Below are positions 26,308 to 35,892 of a DNA stretch of 64,000 nt, one piece after another (the stretch's first letter is position 1; each line of letters begins with the position of its first letter). This DNA comes from an uncultured Oscillospiraceae bacterium (lineage in GTDB: Bacteria > Bacillota > Clostridia > Oscillospirales > Ruminococcaceae), in contig CAJUAN010000007.1 in NCBI GenBank assembly GCA_910584715.1, positions 1-64,000 on the forward strand. The letters are read 5' to 3'. The translations under genes were made by a program, and so were the position numbers. A model generated the notes under the pieces. That model made no database searches. It was not told where the DNA came from and saw only the letters and a program-made list of their open reading frames with translations.

Positions 26308-27828
26308 CGCCCAGTATTTGCGGTCAAGGCTCCTGAACTGCACCGCCTGAGCGATGTGGGGCTTGTCGATAATCTCCGCGCCGTTCATGTCGGCGATAGT
26401 CCGTGCAACCTTAAGTATGCGGTCGTAGGCCCGTGCGGAAAGTCCCATTCTCTCAAACACGCCCTTCAGGGTGTCCCGCGCCGCGTCGGTCATTTCGCAG
26501 ACCTGCGGCAGAAGCTCGGGGGTTATCTTAGCGTTGCAGGATATGCCCGTACCCCTGAACCGCCTATTCTGTATCTCCCTTGCTGCCTGTACCCGCTCCC
26601 TTATTTGGGCAGAGCTTTCCTCCTTGTCCGAAGAGGATATCCTCTCAAACTCCACGGGCGGCACCTCTATATGTATATCGAACCGGTCAAGCAGGGGACC
26701 GCTTATTTTTGACAGATACTGGGCTACCTGCTTTTTCCCGCATATGCACTGCTTTGCCGGGTGACCGTAGTAGCCGCAGGGACAGGGGTTCATTGCCGCC
26801 ACAAGCATGAAGCTGCACGGATACGTCACCGTTCCCGCCGCCCTCGAAATGGTGACCTGCTTGTCCTCCATGGGCTGACGGAGTATCTCCAGAGTGCGCC
26901 TGTCGAACTCCGCAAGCTCGTCCAGAAAAAGCAGACCGTTGTGAGCAAGGGAAATTTCCCCCGGTCGGGGAACAGTGCCGCCCCCCGCAAGTCCCGCCGC
27001 CGAAATGGTGTGGTGGGGACTTCTGAAAGGTCTCCTTGTCACAAGCGGGGAATCCTTGCTTACCAGTCCGCTTACGGAGTGGACGTTGGTGGTCTCTATG
27101 GATTCCTCAAAGGTCATGGCGGGAAGTATAGTCGTGAGCCGTTTTGCCAGCATGGATTTTCCCGAGCCGGGGCTGCCTATCATCAGCACGTTGTGTCCTC
27201 CCGCGGCGGCGTATTCCAAAGCCTTTTTCGCCGCGTACTGACCCTTTACGTCCGCAAAATCCACAGCGTCGAAATACTCCTCCGCCTTTGCCTCGTAGGG
27301 CTTTTGGGGAAGTATCACCTCGTCGCGGCAGAAGTGCCTTATAAGCTGACCCGCGCTTTCCACACCGTAAACGGTTATACCGCTGACTACGCTTGCCTCG
27401 TGGGCGTTTTCGGCGGGTACGAACACGTTCTCGAAGCCCGCCCTTTCCGCAAGCAAAACCATAGGCAGAACGCCGTTGACGGGTCTTACGTCTCCGTTCA
27501 GGGACACTTCCCCGATAAAGGCAGACTTTGAAATGTCCTCGGTGATGTTCCCCGTAACGCACAGAAGCGCGACAAAGATAGCAAGATCGTGAACGCTGCC
27601 GGATTTTTTCGTGTCCGCGGGAGCAAGGTTCACTATCACCTTTGCAAGGGGAAAGGCTATGCCGTTTTCCCGCAGCGCGGAGCGTATGCGCTCGCGGCTC
27701 TCCTTTACCACCGTGTCGGGAAGTCCCACTATGTCGAAAGCGGGGGTACCCTTGCTGGTCTCTATTTCCACGTCCACGGCAAAGGAGTTGAGACCGAAAA
27801 GCCCGAGGCTGTTTATTTTTGCAAACAT
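26299..27828 (-). CDS. YifB/ComM family Mg-chelatase-like AAA+ ATPase
   Basis: 509 residues; ATG after GAAAGGA. An N-terminal Lon-protease-like (ChlI) fold (VGLPDTVVKESRERIRSALR near 33) is followed by a Mg-chelatase AAA+ module: Walker A GSPGSGKS near 217, DELAEF near 300, then a zinc-knuckle-like CPCGYYGHPAKQCIC near 350 and a C-terminal helical domain. ComM orthologues are hexameric helicases that drive branch migration during natural transformation; function in Clostridia is less clear. Normal length. Its 3' end runs into the tandem repeat. Confidence 0.93.
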   Translation of the reverse strand: MFAKINSLGLFGLNSFAVDVEIETSKGTPAFDIVGLPDTVVKESRERIRSALRENGIAFPLAKVIVNLAPADTKKSGSVHDLAIFVALLCVTGNITEDISKSAFIGEVSLNGDVRPVNGVLPMVLLAERAGFENVFVPAENAHEASVVSGITVYGVESAGQLIRHFCRDEVILPQKPYEAKAEEYFDAVDFADVKGQYAAKKALEYAAAGGHNVLMIGSPGSGKSMLAKRLTTILPAMTFEESIETTNVHSVSGLVSKDSPLVTRRPFRSPHHTISAAGLAGGGTVPRPGEISLAHNGLLFLDELAEFDRRTLEILRQPMEDKQVTISRAAGTVTYPCSFMLVAAMNPCPCGYYGHPAKQCICGKKQVAQYLSKISGPLLDRFDIHIEVPPVEFERISSSDKEESSAQIRERVQAAREIQNRRFRGTGISCNAKITPELLPQVCEMTDAARDTLKGVFERMGLSARAYDRILKVARTIADMNGAEIIDKPHIAQAVQFRSLDRKYWAGQ

Positions 27829-28030
27829 AATGCTGAATCCTTTCAGGCGGCAAAACCGCCGACATAGCCGGTTCAGACGGGCAAAGCAGGCGGAAGCCAG
27901 TTGACCGCAGCTGACCGAAGGTCAGTTTAAGCAGGGATGCGAAATTCCTTACCGCGTCCCGGTTTTCAGCCGATACACCAAAGCGCATAGCCTTACGAAT
28001 GAGACATCTTTTTTATCTTGCCGTCTTCTA
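27829..28030. other. Gap between yifB and the HAD gene
   Basis: About 200 bases. I see two small inverted repeats (GGCGGCAAAACCGCC at 27847-27861 and TGACCGAAGGTCA near 27911-27923). An open frame on the minus strand runs out of phase into yifB, but it lacks a ribosome site and recognisable homology. Confidence 0.3.
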
Positions 28031-28705
28031 TCATCGCCATTTTTTAACCAGCTTCTCCAGTTCACATAAATTGTTTATTGCAGTATGGCAAGAATCACTT
28101 TCACCTTTTCTGTCAATAAGTACACTCTTTATCCCGATTTTTTCACACGGTACTATATCCGTAATAACATTATCTCCCACATAGATAATATCGTTTATCT
28201 TTTCCCCCGATTTTCTTACAGCTTCCAAAAAAATATCCTCACATGGTTTTGCCTTTCCGATATCTTCAGAAAATAATTGTATTTCAAAATAGTCGTCTAT
28301 ATTCGTACATAATAACTTTGTTTTTTGCTGTTTGGATTTCCCGTTGCTTATTATTCCAAGTCTAAAATTCTTCAATAATTTAATTGCGTCATTAACATCG
28401 CCGAACAGCGCCCAACTCTTTTCCAGCAAAAACTGATAATCACAAAATAACAGCTCGTTTTCATTTTCTTCAGTATTCCTGCCGCAAAAATCCGTCATCT
28501 CACAAAAACGTTTTTTTCCTTGTTCTTGAAATGTCAGTTCGCCTTGTAAGTATTTATCAAAATATTTTTTTGATATAGCATGCCAATATTGTACTTGTTC
28601 GTCATTTAATGAAATATCATATTTCTCCTTAAACAATTCCGTTACGGCATTGTTTTCCGAAGCGTCATAATCAATTAAAGTATTGTCAATATCGAAAAAA
28701 ATCAT
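28031..28705 (-). CDS. HAD-family hydrolase (YjjG-like)
   Basis: 224 residues from the ATG at 28705, which follows CGGGAG; an upstream in-frame ATG at 28741 lacks a ribosome site. HAD motif I FFDIDNTLIDYD begins at residue 3. Motif II is IISNGKSKQQ near 114, motif III is the Lys near 145, and motif IV is YVGDNVITDI near 180. YjjG-type enzymes dephosphorylate nucleoside monophosphates and abnormal pyrimidine nucleotides. The gene is clearly AT-richer than its neighbours, uses many AAA/TTT codons and has its own promoter, suggesting recent acquisition. Confidence 0.85.
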   Translation of the reverse strand: MIFFDIDNTLIDYDASENNAVTELFKEKYDISLNDEQVQYWHAISKKYFDKYLQGELTFQEQGKKRFCEMTDFCGRNTEENENELLFCDYQFLLEKSWALFGDVNDAIKLLKNFRLGIISNGKSKQQKTKLLCTNIDDYFEIQLFSEDIGKAKPCEDIFLEAVRKSGEKINDIIYVGDNVITDIVPCEKIGIKSVLIDRKGESDSCHTAINNLCELEKLVKKWR

Positions 28706-28761
28706 TTTTACTCCCGTTTCATCCGCTGATATCTTTTGCACAGCTGCCTTTTCTTGACTTT

Positions 28762-28790
28762 ATTTTACCATCTTTTATCCTTTTTGTCAA
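28762..28790 (-). promoter_or_regulatory. Promoter of HAD gene
   Basis: Minus strand TTGACA, 17 bases, TAAAAT with TGG extension; about 50 bases before the start codon. Confidence 0.75.
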
Positions 28791-28875
28791 TGATTTATAT
28801 GTACATACTCTAAAGCGAAGCTTTGTTTTGAACACAGACCGCCCCCTTTTTTGTGCGGTTTAAAATAAACGAAAT

Positions 28876-28906
28876 CTCCAAAACGTCACCCCGTAACGTT
28901 TTGGAG
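28876..28906 (-). terminator. Terminator of alpha/beta hydrolase gene
   Basis: CTCCAAAACGT...ACGTTTTGGAG stem with a short loop, followed on the minus strand by ATTTCGTTTATTTT. Confidence 0.7.
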
Positions 28907-28939
28907 AAAACAAACTACAGATATATTAATTCAGCAAAA

Positions 28940-29884
28940 TCAATTCTCGGCAACAGGAACGTGCCTTTCAAGCCAGTTCAGTATATCCTCGTAAACCTCG
29001 GCGCGGTTGGTCTCGTTGAGTATCTCGTGTCTCGCGCCGCTGTAAAGCTCCAGCTCGATATCTGTCTGACCCGAATCGCTGAGACGGGTAAAAACTCTTT
29101 CGGGACCCCGTCCGTACAGCCCAACGGGATCGTCCCCTCCGCTGCATATAAGGATCGGCAGGCTGTTGTCCACCTTTTCCGCCCAGTCCCTTGCGGAAAC
29201 ATAGCTCACCAGATACATCAGATCGGTATAGGCTCTTGCGGTAAATCGGAAATTGCACCAGGGGTCTTTTTCATAAGCTTCGGCCACCTCGTTATCGCGG
29301 GATATCCAGGCGAACTCGTTGACGGGGTTTTCCACTTTAACGTTGCTCAGACCGAAAACAAGCTCGTCCAGCGTTTTTGAGCGCGCCGTTTCGCCTTTGA
29401 GCCTGCATACGGCCTGGGAGAGCGCGATACCAGCGTTGACTCCTATCTTCATATTCAGAGTACCCATGATTATCGCGCCGCTGTACAGGTCGCTGTGCTT
29501 TGCGAGAACAGCCCTTGTCACCAGCGAACCCATGCTGTGTCCCAGTATATAGAGCGGTACGCCCTCAAATTTTTTCTTCATCATGCAGGAGAGCCTGAAC
29601 GTATCCTTTGCAAGGAACTGCCAGCCGCGCTTGGGAGCGAAGTAGCCCAGGTACTCGTCGCTGACGGCGGAATTTCCGTGTCCCAAGTGGTCGTGACCGA
29701 ACACGGCAATGCCGTTTGCGCAGAGAAAGGCGATAAAATCCTCGTACCGTTCGATGTACTCGCACATTCCGTGGACTATCTGCAAAACCGCTCTCGGCTT
29801 TGACACGGGTGTATAGATATAGTATGCGATATTGTCCGTACCGTTGGAGCTTTTAAAGCTTCCCTTTGTTTTTTCAAAACTCAT
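28940..29884 (-). CDS. Alpha/beta hydrolase, monoacylglycerol-lipase type
   Basis: 314 residues from the ATG at 29884, preceded by AAAGGCGGG; an in-frame ATG at 29935 is upstream of the ribosome site and inside the promoter. Serine hydrolase with oxyanion region VHGMCEY near 38, nucleophile elbow GHSMGS near 109, an Asp in the CSGGDDPVG segment near 250, and His in ARHEILNE near 286. The HGxxEh lid and length fit lysophospholipase/monoglyceride lipase relatives; the substrate is not determined. No signal peptide, so it is cytoplasmic. Confidence 0.85.
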   Translation of the reverse strand: MSFEKTKGSFKSSNGTDNIAYYIYTPVSKPRAVLQIVHGMCEYIERYEDFIAFLCANGIAVFGHDHLGHGNSAVSDEYLGYFAPKRGWQFLAKDTFRLSCMMKKKFEGVPLYILGHSMGSLVTRAVLAKHSDLYSGAIIMGTLNMKIGVNAGIALSQAVCRLKGETARSKTLDELVFGLSNVKVENPVNEFAWISRDNEVAEAYEKDPWCNFRFTARAYTDLMYLVSYVSARDWAEKVDNSLPILICSGGDDPVGLYGRGPERVFTRLSDSGQTDIELELYSGARHEILNETNRAEVYEDILNWLERHVPVAEN

Positions 29885-29923
29885 AATACTGCCCGCCTTT
29901 ACAAATTCAGAAATATTTTTATT

Positions 29924-29952
29924 ATTATAACACATTTGTATTATTTTAACAA
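29924..29952 (-). promoter_or_regulatory. Promoter of alpha/beta hydrolase
   Basis: Minus strand TTGTTA, 17 bases, TATAAT with extended -10 TGT. Confidence 0.75.
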
Positions 29953-30012
29953 GGTTTTCCCGAATTTTTTCCGCTTTGAATTTTGCCTCCGCATACGCTC
30001 TTGTGTTAATTC

Positions 30013-30052
30013 ACAATAAAGACGCGGCTTTTCATTCGTTGAAAAGCCGCGT
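30013..30052 (-). terminator. glgP terminator
   Basis: Minus strand CGCGGCTTTTC...GAAAAGCCGCG followed by TCTTTATT, just after the glgP stop codon. Confidence 0.8.
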
Positions 30053-30066
30053 TATAGCTAATGGTT

Positions 30067-32463
30067 TTATTTAAGCTTCCAGATATCGCGTGCGTAGTCC
30101 TCGATAGCTCTGTCTGCGGAGAAAATTCCCGCTCCCGCAATATTGTGGAGGGACATTCTGTTCCACTTTGCAGGATCCTTATAGCACTCGGAAACATACT
30201 GCTGCGCGCACTGATAAGCGTCGAAATCCGCAAGAACCATATAGGGATCCTTGAATTTCAGGGAATTGGCGACCTCCTCAAAGGTGCAGCCGTTTATGCC
30301 GTGGTACATCTTGTTAATAGCCTTGTCGATAACGTCGTTGTTCTTGCAGTACTCTTCGGGACGGTACCCCTGAGCCTGCTTCGCAAGCACTTCGTCGGCG
30401 GTCATGCCGAAGATGAAGATATTGTCTATGCCCACCTGATCCTTGATCTCGATGTTGGCTCCGTCAAGAGTACCCAATGTCAGCGCGCCGTTAAGCATGA
30501 GCTTCATGTTGCCGGTACCCGAAGCCTCCTTGCCCGCAAGGGATATCTGCTCCGATACCTCCGAAGCAGGCATGAGCAGCTCGGAAAGCGACACGCGGTA
30601 GTCCTCTAAGAAGAACACCTGAAGCTGCTTGCTGATCTTAGGATTCTTTCTGATCTCCTCGCCAAGCGCCCAGATCATCTTGATGATCTGCTTCGCGAGG
30701 TAGTAGCCGGGAGCCGCCTTTGCGGCGAATATATAAGTCTTGGGAACGAAGTCCGCGTCGGGGTTTTCCAGCAAACGGTTGTATTCCGCAAGGATATTCA
30801 GCACGTTAAGGTGCTGTCTCTTGTACTCGTGGAGACGCTTTACCTGCACGTCGAAAATGCCCTCGGTGTTGAGAACGGTGCCGAAATTCGCCTTGACGTA
30901 CTTGGCAAAACGCTCCTTGTTTTCCTTTTTGATGTCCGCAAGACGTTTTATAACGTTCTCGTCGTTTTCAAATTTGGTGAAGTTGTAAAGCTCCGCGCCG
31001 TTCGACTTGAAGCCGTCCCCGATAGTGCTTTCAAGCAGGGCGGTAAGTCCGGGGTTGGACTGGAGCAGCCACCTTCTGTAGGCGATGCCGTTTGTAACGT
31101 TCTTGAACTTGTGGGGGGTGTCGGCGTACTCGTTCTTGAAAACGTCCTTTTTGATGATGTCGGAGTGAAGCTTTGAAACGCCGTTTACGCTGTGTGAAGC
31201 GCACACGCAGAGCAGAGCCATGTGTATCTGGTTGTTCTGGATAATGGACATTCTCGTTACCTTCGCGCTGTCGTCCAAACGCTCCATAAGCTCCGCGCAG
31301 TAACGGTTGTTTATCTCAACGATGATAGAGAAGATACGGGGGATGACCTGCTTTACAAGGTTAACGTCCCACTTCTCCAGAGCCTCGGCAAGGACGGTGT
31401 GGTTGGTATAGGCAAAGGTGTTGGTAACGATATGCCATGACTTGCCCCAGCTGTAGCCGCAGTCGTCGAGAAGAATCCTCATAAGCTCGGGTATAGCAAG
31501 AGTGGGGTGAGTGTCGTTTATGTGGATAGCCACCTTTTCGTGGAGATTATCCAGCGTGCCGTAAACCCGCATATGCCTGTCAACGATATCTCCAACGGAA
31601 GCTGCGCACATAAAGTACTGCTGGCGCAAACGGAGGCTTTTTCCCTCTAAGTGGTTGTCGTTGGGGTACAGAACCTTTGAGATAGCCTGAGCGACTGTGT
31701 TCTGGCTGAGAGCCTTTGCGTAATCCCCCTGATTGAACATAGCCATATCAAAGGAGGGAGCCTTTGCCTGCCACAGTCTGAGGACGGAAACCGCCTCGTT
31801 GCCGTAGCCGGGAACATACATATCGTAGGGTATGGCCTGAACGGTGTTGTAGTTCGTGTAAGAAATGTGGTGGTACTTGTCGTCCCAGTACTCGGTCAGG
31901 TCGCCCTCGAAGTGGACGTCGATGACCCGGTCGGACTTCTGGACGAGCCAGCTCTCGCCGCCGGGGAGCCAGTTGTCGGGAAGCTCGGTCTGCCAGCCGT
32001 CCTCTATCTTCTGCTTGAAAATGCCGTACTCATAGCGGATAGAGTAGCCCATAGCGGGATATCCGTCGGTAGCGAGACCGTCCAGATAGCAGGCGGCAAG
32101 TCTGCCCAGACCGCCGTTTCCGAGACCCGCGTCAGGCTCGTACTCATAGATACGGTCAAGGTTGATATCCCACTTCTTGAAGATATCCTCAACCATGCCG
32201 TTGATGTTAAGGTTGAAAAGGCTTGTTTTCAGGGAACGTCCCATAAGGAACTCCATGGAAAGGTAGTAAATCTCTTTTTTGCCCGCGGAATGAGTCTTTG
32301 CGCGGAACTTGCGCCGCCTTTCGCGGAGTATCTCGACCACTACCGCCGAGAGGGACTTATAGATCTGCATATCCGAAGCGTCCACGGGAGTAACGCCGTA
32401 CTCGGTCTGGAGCACCTTTCGGAGTCTTTCTTCAAATTCGTCTTTAGATATAACAGGAACCAT
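30067..32463 (-). CDS. glgP: Glycogen/starch phosphorylase
   Basis: 798 residues; ATG after TTGGAGA. Releases glucose-1-phosphate from alpha-1,4-glucans with phosphate and pyridoxal phosphate. The family signature EASGTGNMKLMLNGA places the PLP lysine near residue 654. GNGGLGRLAACYLDG near 115 and HINDTHPTLAIPE near 310 are also present. Full length. No other glycogen genes are adjacent, so it is a single transcription unit with its own promoter and terminator. It would mobilise storage polysaccharide in the cytoplasm. Confidence 0.97.
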   Translation of the reverse strand: MVPVISKDEFEERLRKVLQTEYGVTPVDASDMQIYKSLSAVVVEILRERRRKFRAKTHSAGKKEIYYLSMEFLMGRSLKTSLFNLNINGMVEDIFKKWDINLDRIYEYEPDAGLGNGGLGRLAACYLDGLATDGYPAMGYSIRYEYGIFKQKIEDGWQTELPDNWLPGGESWLVQKSDRVIDVHFEGDLTEYWDDKYHHISYTNYNTVQAIPYDMYVPGYGNEAVSVLRLWQAKAPSFDMAMFNQGDYAKALSQNTVAQAISKVLYPNDNHLEGKSLRLRQQYFMCAASVGDIVDRHMRVYGTLDNLHEKVAIHINDTHPTLAIPELMRILLDDCGYSWGKSWHIVTNTFAYTNHTVLAEALEKWDVNLVKQVIPRIFSIIVEINNRYCAELMERLDDSAKVTRMSIIQNNQIHMALLCVCASHSVNGVSKLHSDIIKKDVFKNEYADTPHKFKNVTNGIAYRRWLLQSNPGLTALLESTIGDGFKSNGAELYNFTKFENDENVIKRLADIKKENKERFAKYVKANFGTVLNTEGIFDVQVKRLHEYKRQHLNVLNILAEYNRLLENPDADFVPKTYIFAAKAAPGYYLAKQIIKMIWALGEEIRKNPKISKQLQVFFLEDYRVSLSELLMPASEVSEQISLAGKEASGTGNMKLMLNGALTLGTLDGANIEIKDQVGIDNIFIFGMTADEVLAKQAQGYRPEEYCKNNDVIDKAINKMYHGINGCTFEEVANSLKFKDPYMVLADFDAYQCAQQYVSECYKDPAKWNRMSLHNIAGAGIFSADRAIEDYARDIWKLK

Positions 32464-32605
32464 TTAAATCTTCTCCAATCTGTAAGTCTGTAAATCTGCT
32501 GGAAATAAATATAAAGTGCAGTATATTCCGTAAACCCGAAAAGCGCAAATGCAGTAATGTATAAACGCATTATGCACAGCACACAATACAGGCATTATAG
32601 TATTT

Positions 32606-32634
32606 ATTATACAGCATTCTGCCTTTTAAAGCAA
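32606..32634 (-). promoter_or_regulatory. Promoter of glgP
   Basis: Minus strand TTGCTT, 17 bases, TATAAT; leader of about 140 bases. No operator recognised. Confidence 0.65.
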
Positions 32635-32726
32635 TCGTAATAATAAACAAATTTAATCGTTTTCGTCATAATTCGCTGTAGTTTTGCAACAATTTTTTAT
32701 TAGAATTTTATGCAATATTACGAAAA

Positions 32727-35504
32727 CTATGCAAAAATTTTATCAAGCTCCGCAATATCCGTTGACGCAGAGGGCTTGAAGTCCTCGGAAGCGGCATAAT
32801 CCGCAAGGCTTTTCAGAAGCTGCTTACAGGGGAGGGAACCGTCCTTTAGGCCGGAACCGTCCGCAAGCATTAGGTCGGAACCGTCCGTAAGGTCGGAAGA
32901 GCATACAAGAAGCTTTCCGCCGCCTGTCCTAACTTCGAAAACTGTTCCCAAATTGTGATTGCGCTCGCAGTTGTCAATGGTGCGGACTATCGGGTCTATG
33001 TCGAGACCGTCCAGAATGACCGTCCTCGAGCGGGTCACTATATCGTACCACTGCGCCGTGGAGTAGCTTTCCGAGGGGAACTCCGCAAGGGCGGGGTGAG
33101 CCTTGTCGATAAGCAGACCCAGCGTTCCCACCGGCACGGGCTTTTTCATGGACTCGGATATAGAGCGGAACATCGGATAATTCCAGAAATCGGTGCAGTA
33201 TGTGCCTTCAACCGAATTGGAATCACCAAGTCCCGAGGGCATAAACAGCACCCGTCCTCCCTCAGCGAGAGCGGCTTTGGCTTCGCTCCAGTTCCTTGTA
33301 ACGGCGACGTTGTCCGGAATTTCCGCTTGTACTTCCGGATACACCCAAAGTATATACTTGTTGCTGATATCTCTGCAATGCACGGTAAGGGTTACCTTTT
33401 TAGGTTCACTGACGTCGGGCATAACGACCTCAGCTTCACCTAAATCGAACAGCCCCCGTGAAAAGCTTCCGTTAGCGGTCAGAGAGTATTCCGAAAGGAC
33501 TTCCCCGTCGGCGGAAAGACGTATGTTAACGGTCGGGTCGGTATCGGGCTTTGCGGCGTACTGGTAAAGCTTAACTGGCATGGAGACCTTTTCCCCCGCC
33601 GCGAAAACGAATTTCGGCAGACAGCCCAGTATTACCCTGTCGGAACAGAAGCTCCTCCACTCCACGGAGGTTATAACTCCTTTGCTTTCCATAAAGGCGT
33701 TGAGAACTCCTACAAGGGCGGTTCCCTGTCCCGAAAAGTCCTGTATATCCAAAAGCTGAAATCCCGAAAGCTCCCTTGAACGCAGAGCCGTTTCTATTTC
33801 GTTTTTGTAGCACTCCGCGGCAAAGCGTCCCGAAGCACGGAAAAATTTGTCCGCAAGCTTGCCCAAGCCCGCATTTTCCAAACGTTCGCGGAATATTTCC
33901 AGATTGTAGGGTTTAAGGACTCCCGTGTACTTCTGTATCTCGCCGTAGTCTGGGTACATGAAATACTGTCCCACCTCGTGGCTTACCACCGGCACGGAAG
34001 AGATAAACTCTCCGCTGTCCCCAACGGAAACAGTCTTGACCCCTGTGCCGTACTGTATTTCAATAGTGCCGCCTTCGCCCTGTTCGGTGTTTACCGAATC
34101 GGGACGGATATGTCCGTCATAGTTGTAGTCGGAGTTGGGCGCGTCGGTCTGGATATGACCCAGGGGCGCGTCGCACATGGCGTAGGAACCGCGGAAAAGC
34201 CGCTCCTTTGAGAAGCGCACGCCCACAAAGAAATCGTCGTTTTCCAAAACGCAGGGCCAGAACTGGAAGTTGTTGGAGCCTTGTGTGTAGAGCGGGCGGG
34301 GGTCGTACTTTTTGTAGCCGCCCAGAATATCGTTAAGACGCTCCTTGCTGCCCCAAAGTTCGTTGCCCAGTGACATTGCGAAGAACGAGGGGTGATTTGC
34401 AAATTCGTCCAGAATGCGGAAACCCTCGTCGATAAGGTACTGCTGACCCTCGGTTATCTCGTCCTCGACCGTACCCCAGAACGGAAGCTCGGGCTCCATG
34501 TAGATACCCAGCTCGTCGGCGGCGCGGAAAGCCGCGTCGGGAGGGCAGCAGGTGTGGAAGCGGTAATGGTTTATGCCGTGCTCCTTTGCGGTCTTCATGA
34601 CCGTGAGCCAGCCCTCGGTATCCGTGGGAGCAGCTCCCGTCATGGGGAATATCATTCCGTCGTGCTTGCCCCGCAGAAATATTTTTTCGCCGTTCAAAAG
34701 AAAATCCGTGCCGCGGGTCTCAAACTTCCGCATGCCGAAAGGTATTTTAACGGTATCGCCGCCGGATACTATTTTCATTGTATAGACAACAGGGTTATGC
34801 TCGCTCCAAAGCTCCGCGCCCGGCATTTCGTACACAAAGGACGGGTTTTCGGAGGTCAGAACAATTTCCCGGGGCTTGAAGCCCTTTACCTCGGCGGTCA
34901 GGGAAATACTGTCCCCGCCTGTTATTGTTCCGCTTACGAAGACGGTTCCCGCCGACGGGTCGGGGGTAAGCCTTATATTTTCAAAGCGCAGGCGGCTCCT
35001 GAATTCAATGAATATTTCCCCGGTAATACCAAGCCAGTTCGTCTGGGTGTCCTGAGAGGTCATATGCCCTCCCGGAACGGGGCAGGAAATATTGTCCGCC
35101 GCAATTATTATTTCATTTTCACCGTTCCGCACAAGCTCCGTTATATTGTATCGGTGAGCGGTGCAGAGGCTGTTTCGGGTTCCCGCTTTTTTACCGTTTA
35201 CCCATACGGACGAGGTGCGGGTGCGCTCCAGCGACAGAAAGACATCGCAGTTCTCACATCCGGACTTCTGAGGCGAGACAGTAACCGTCCTGCGGTAAAA
35301 AGCGTACCCCTCGAAGCGGTATGGGTCGGTAAGAAAGCCGTCGCTGCGTTCTTCGGTAACAGGAGGCTTTTTCATCTGCTGAACTGTAGAGGGAAGCGTT
35401 ATCGTATCGCCGAAATCAATGTCCGCGATAACGGGCATACCCTCTTCCTTTGAGCGGAGAGCAAAGTCCCATGACGATCCCGCAAGATTGATCTTTTCTA
35501 TCAT
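32727..35504 (-). CDS. Glycoside hydrolase family 2 enzyme
   Basis: 925 residues from the ATG at 35504 after AGAAAGGA; an in-frame ATG at 35585 lies on the promoter and is rejected. Order: sugar-binding beta-sandwich (1-190), Ig-like domain, TIM barrel about 290-620, then C-terminal beta domains. The acid/base is probably the Glu of SLGNELWG near 408; the nucleophile is probably the Glu of VVSHEVGQY near 518. Family members cleave beta-galactosides, beta-mannosides, beta-glucuronides or arabinosides. The active-site surroundings are not those of LacZ and I cannot name the substrate. No signal peptide, so it acts on imported oligosaccharides; no transporter is adjacent. Confidence 0.85.
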   Translation of the reverse strand: MIEKINLAGSSWDFALRSKEEGMPVIADIDFGDTITLPSTVQQMKKPPVTEERSDGFLTDPYRFEGYAFYRRTVTVSPQKSGCENCDVFLSLERTRTSSVWVNGKKAGTRNSLCTAHRYNITELVRNGENEIIIAADNISCPVPGGHMTSQDTQTNWLGITGEIFIEFRSRLRFENIRLTPDPSAGTVFVSGTITGGDSISLTAEVKGFKPREIVLTSENPSFVYEMPGAELWSEHNPVVYTMKIVSGGDTVKIPFGMRKFETRGTDFLLNGEKIFLRGKHDGMIFPMTGAAPTDTEGWLTVMKTAKEHGINHYRFHTCCPPDAAFRAADELGIYMEPELPFWGTVEDEITEGQQYLIDEGFRILDEFANHPSFFAMSLGNELWGSKERLNDILGGYKKYDPRPLYTQGSNNFQFWPCVLENDDFFVGVRFSKERLFRGSYAMCDAPLGHIQTDAPNSDYNYDGHIRPDSVNTEQGEGGTIEIQYGTGVKTVSVGDSGEFISSVPVVSHEVGQYFMYPDYGEIQKYTGVLKPYNLEIFRERLENAGLGKLADKFFRASGRFAAECYKNEIETALRSRELSGFQLLDIQDFSGQGTALVGVLNAFMESKGVITSVEWRSFCSDRVILGCLPKFVFAAGEKVSMPVKLYQYAAKPDTDPTVNIRLSADGEVLSEYSLTANGSFSRGLFDLGEAEVVMPDVSEPKKVTLTVHCRDISNKYILWVYPEVQAEIPDNVAVTRNWSEAKAALAEGGRVLFMPSGLGDSNSVEGTYCTDFWNYPMFRSISESMKKPVPVGTLGLLIDKAHPALAEFPSESYSTAQWYDIVTRSRTVILDGLDIDPIVRTIDNCERNHNLGTVFEVRTGGGKLLVCSSDLTDGSDLMLADGSGLKDGSLPCKQLLKSLADYAASEDFKPSASTDIAELDKIFA

Positions 35505-35583
35505 GCTGCTGAATTCCTTTCTGAAAATAATTGTATATACAATTGGCAATTGACAGTTGGCAGTTGCAATACCGTTACGAAAC

Positions 35584-35612
35584 ATTATAGCACATATTCT
35601 GTGAGATTACAA
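35584..35612 (-). promoter_or_regulatory. Promoter of GH2 gene
   Basis: Minus strand TTGTAA, 17 bases, TATAAT with extended -10 TGC. The leader contains short CAACTGC/CAATTGC repeats at about 35538-35568. Confidence 0.75.
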
Positions 35613-35820
35613 CCAAATATTTCTAAAGGTAAAAATCAATTTTATGTGAATTTTTACAAACAATCAGCACCCTCAGACATACGAAACAATAAAAAATGAA
35701 TAATTCCAATTAAGAAAAATCATTACGCTGAAATCACACAATGTTTACAAAGAATTTTAAATATGTGAAATCCGACTAAACAAAAGCTGATTCCTTTGTG
35801 ATTTATAGCATATTTCCCCA
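35613..35820. other. AT-rich divergent intergenic region
   Basis: About 210 bases between the GH2 and binding-protein promoters. No ORF, hairpin or repeat that I can support; the divergent arrangement leaves room for shared operators. Confidence 0.3.
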
Positions 35821-35849
35821 TTGACTTTTAGACGAATAAAAAGTATTAT
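35821..35849 (+). promoter_or_regulatory. Promoter of binding-protein gene
   Basis: TTGACT, 17 bases, TATTAT, about 45 bases before the start codon. Confidence 0.75.
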
Positions 35850-35892
35850 ATTTCTATGGTAATACAAAAAATTAATTTTGGAGGTCAATAAA

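Noticed and set aside
27107..27988. Long minus-strand open frame overlapping yifB
   Set aside because: It lies out of phase within the well-supported yifB gene, lacks a ribosome site, and its codon pattern fits a shadow of yifB.
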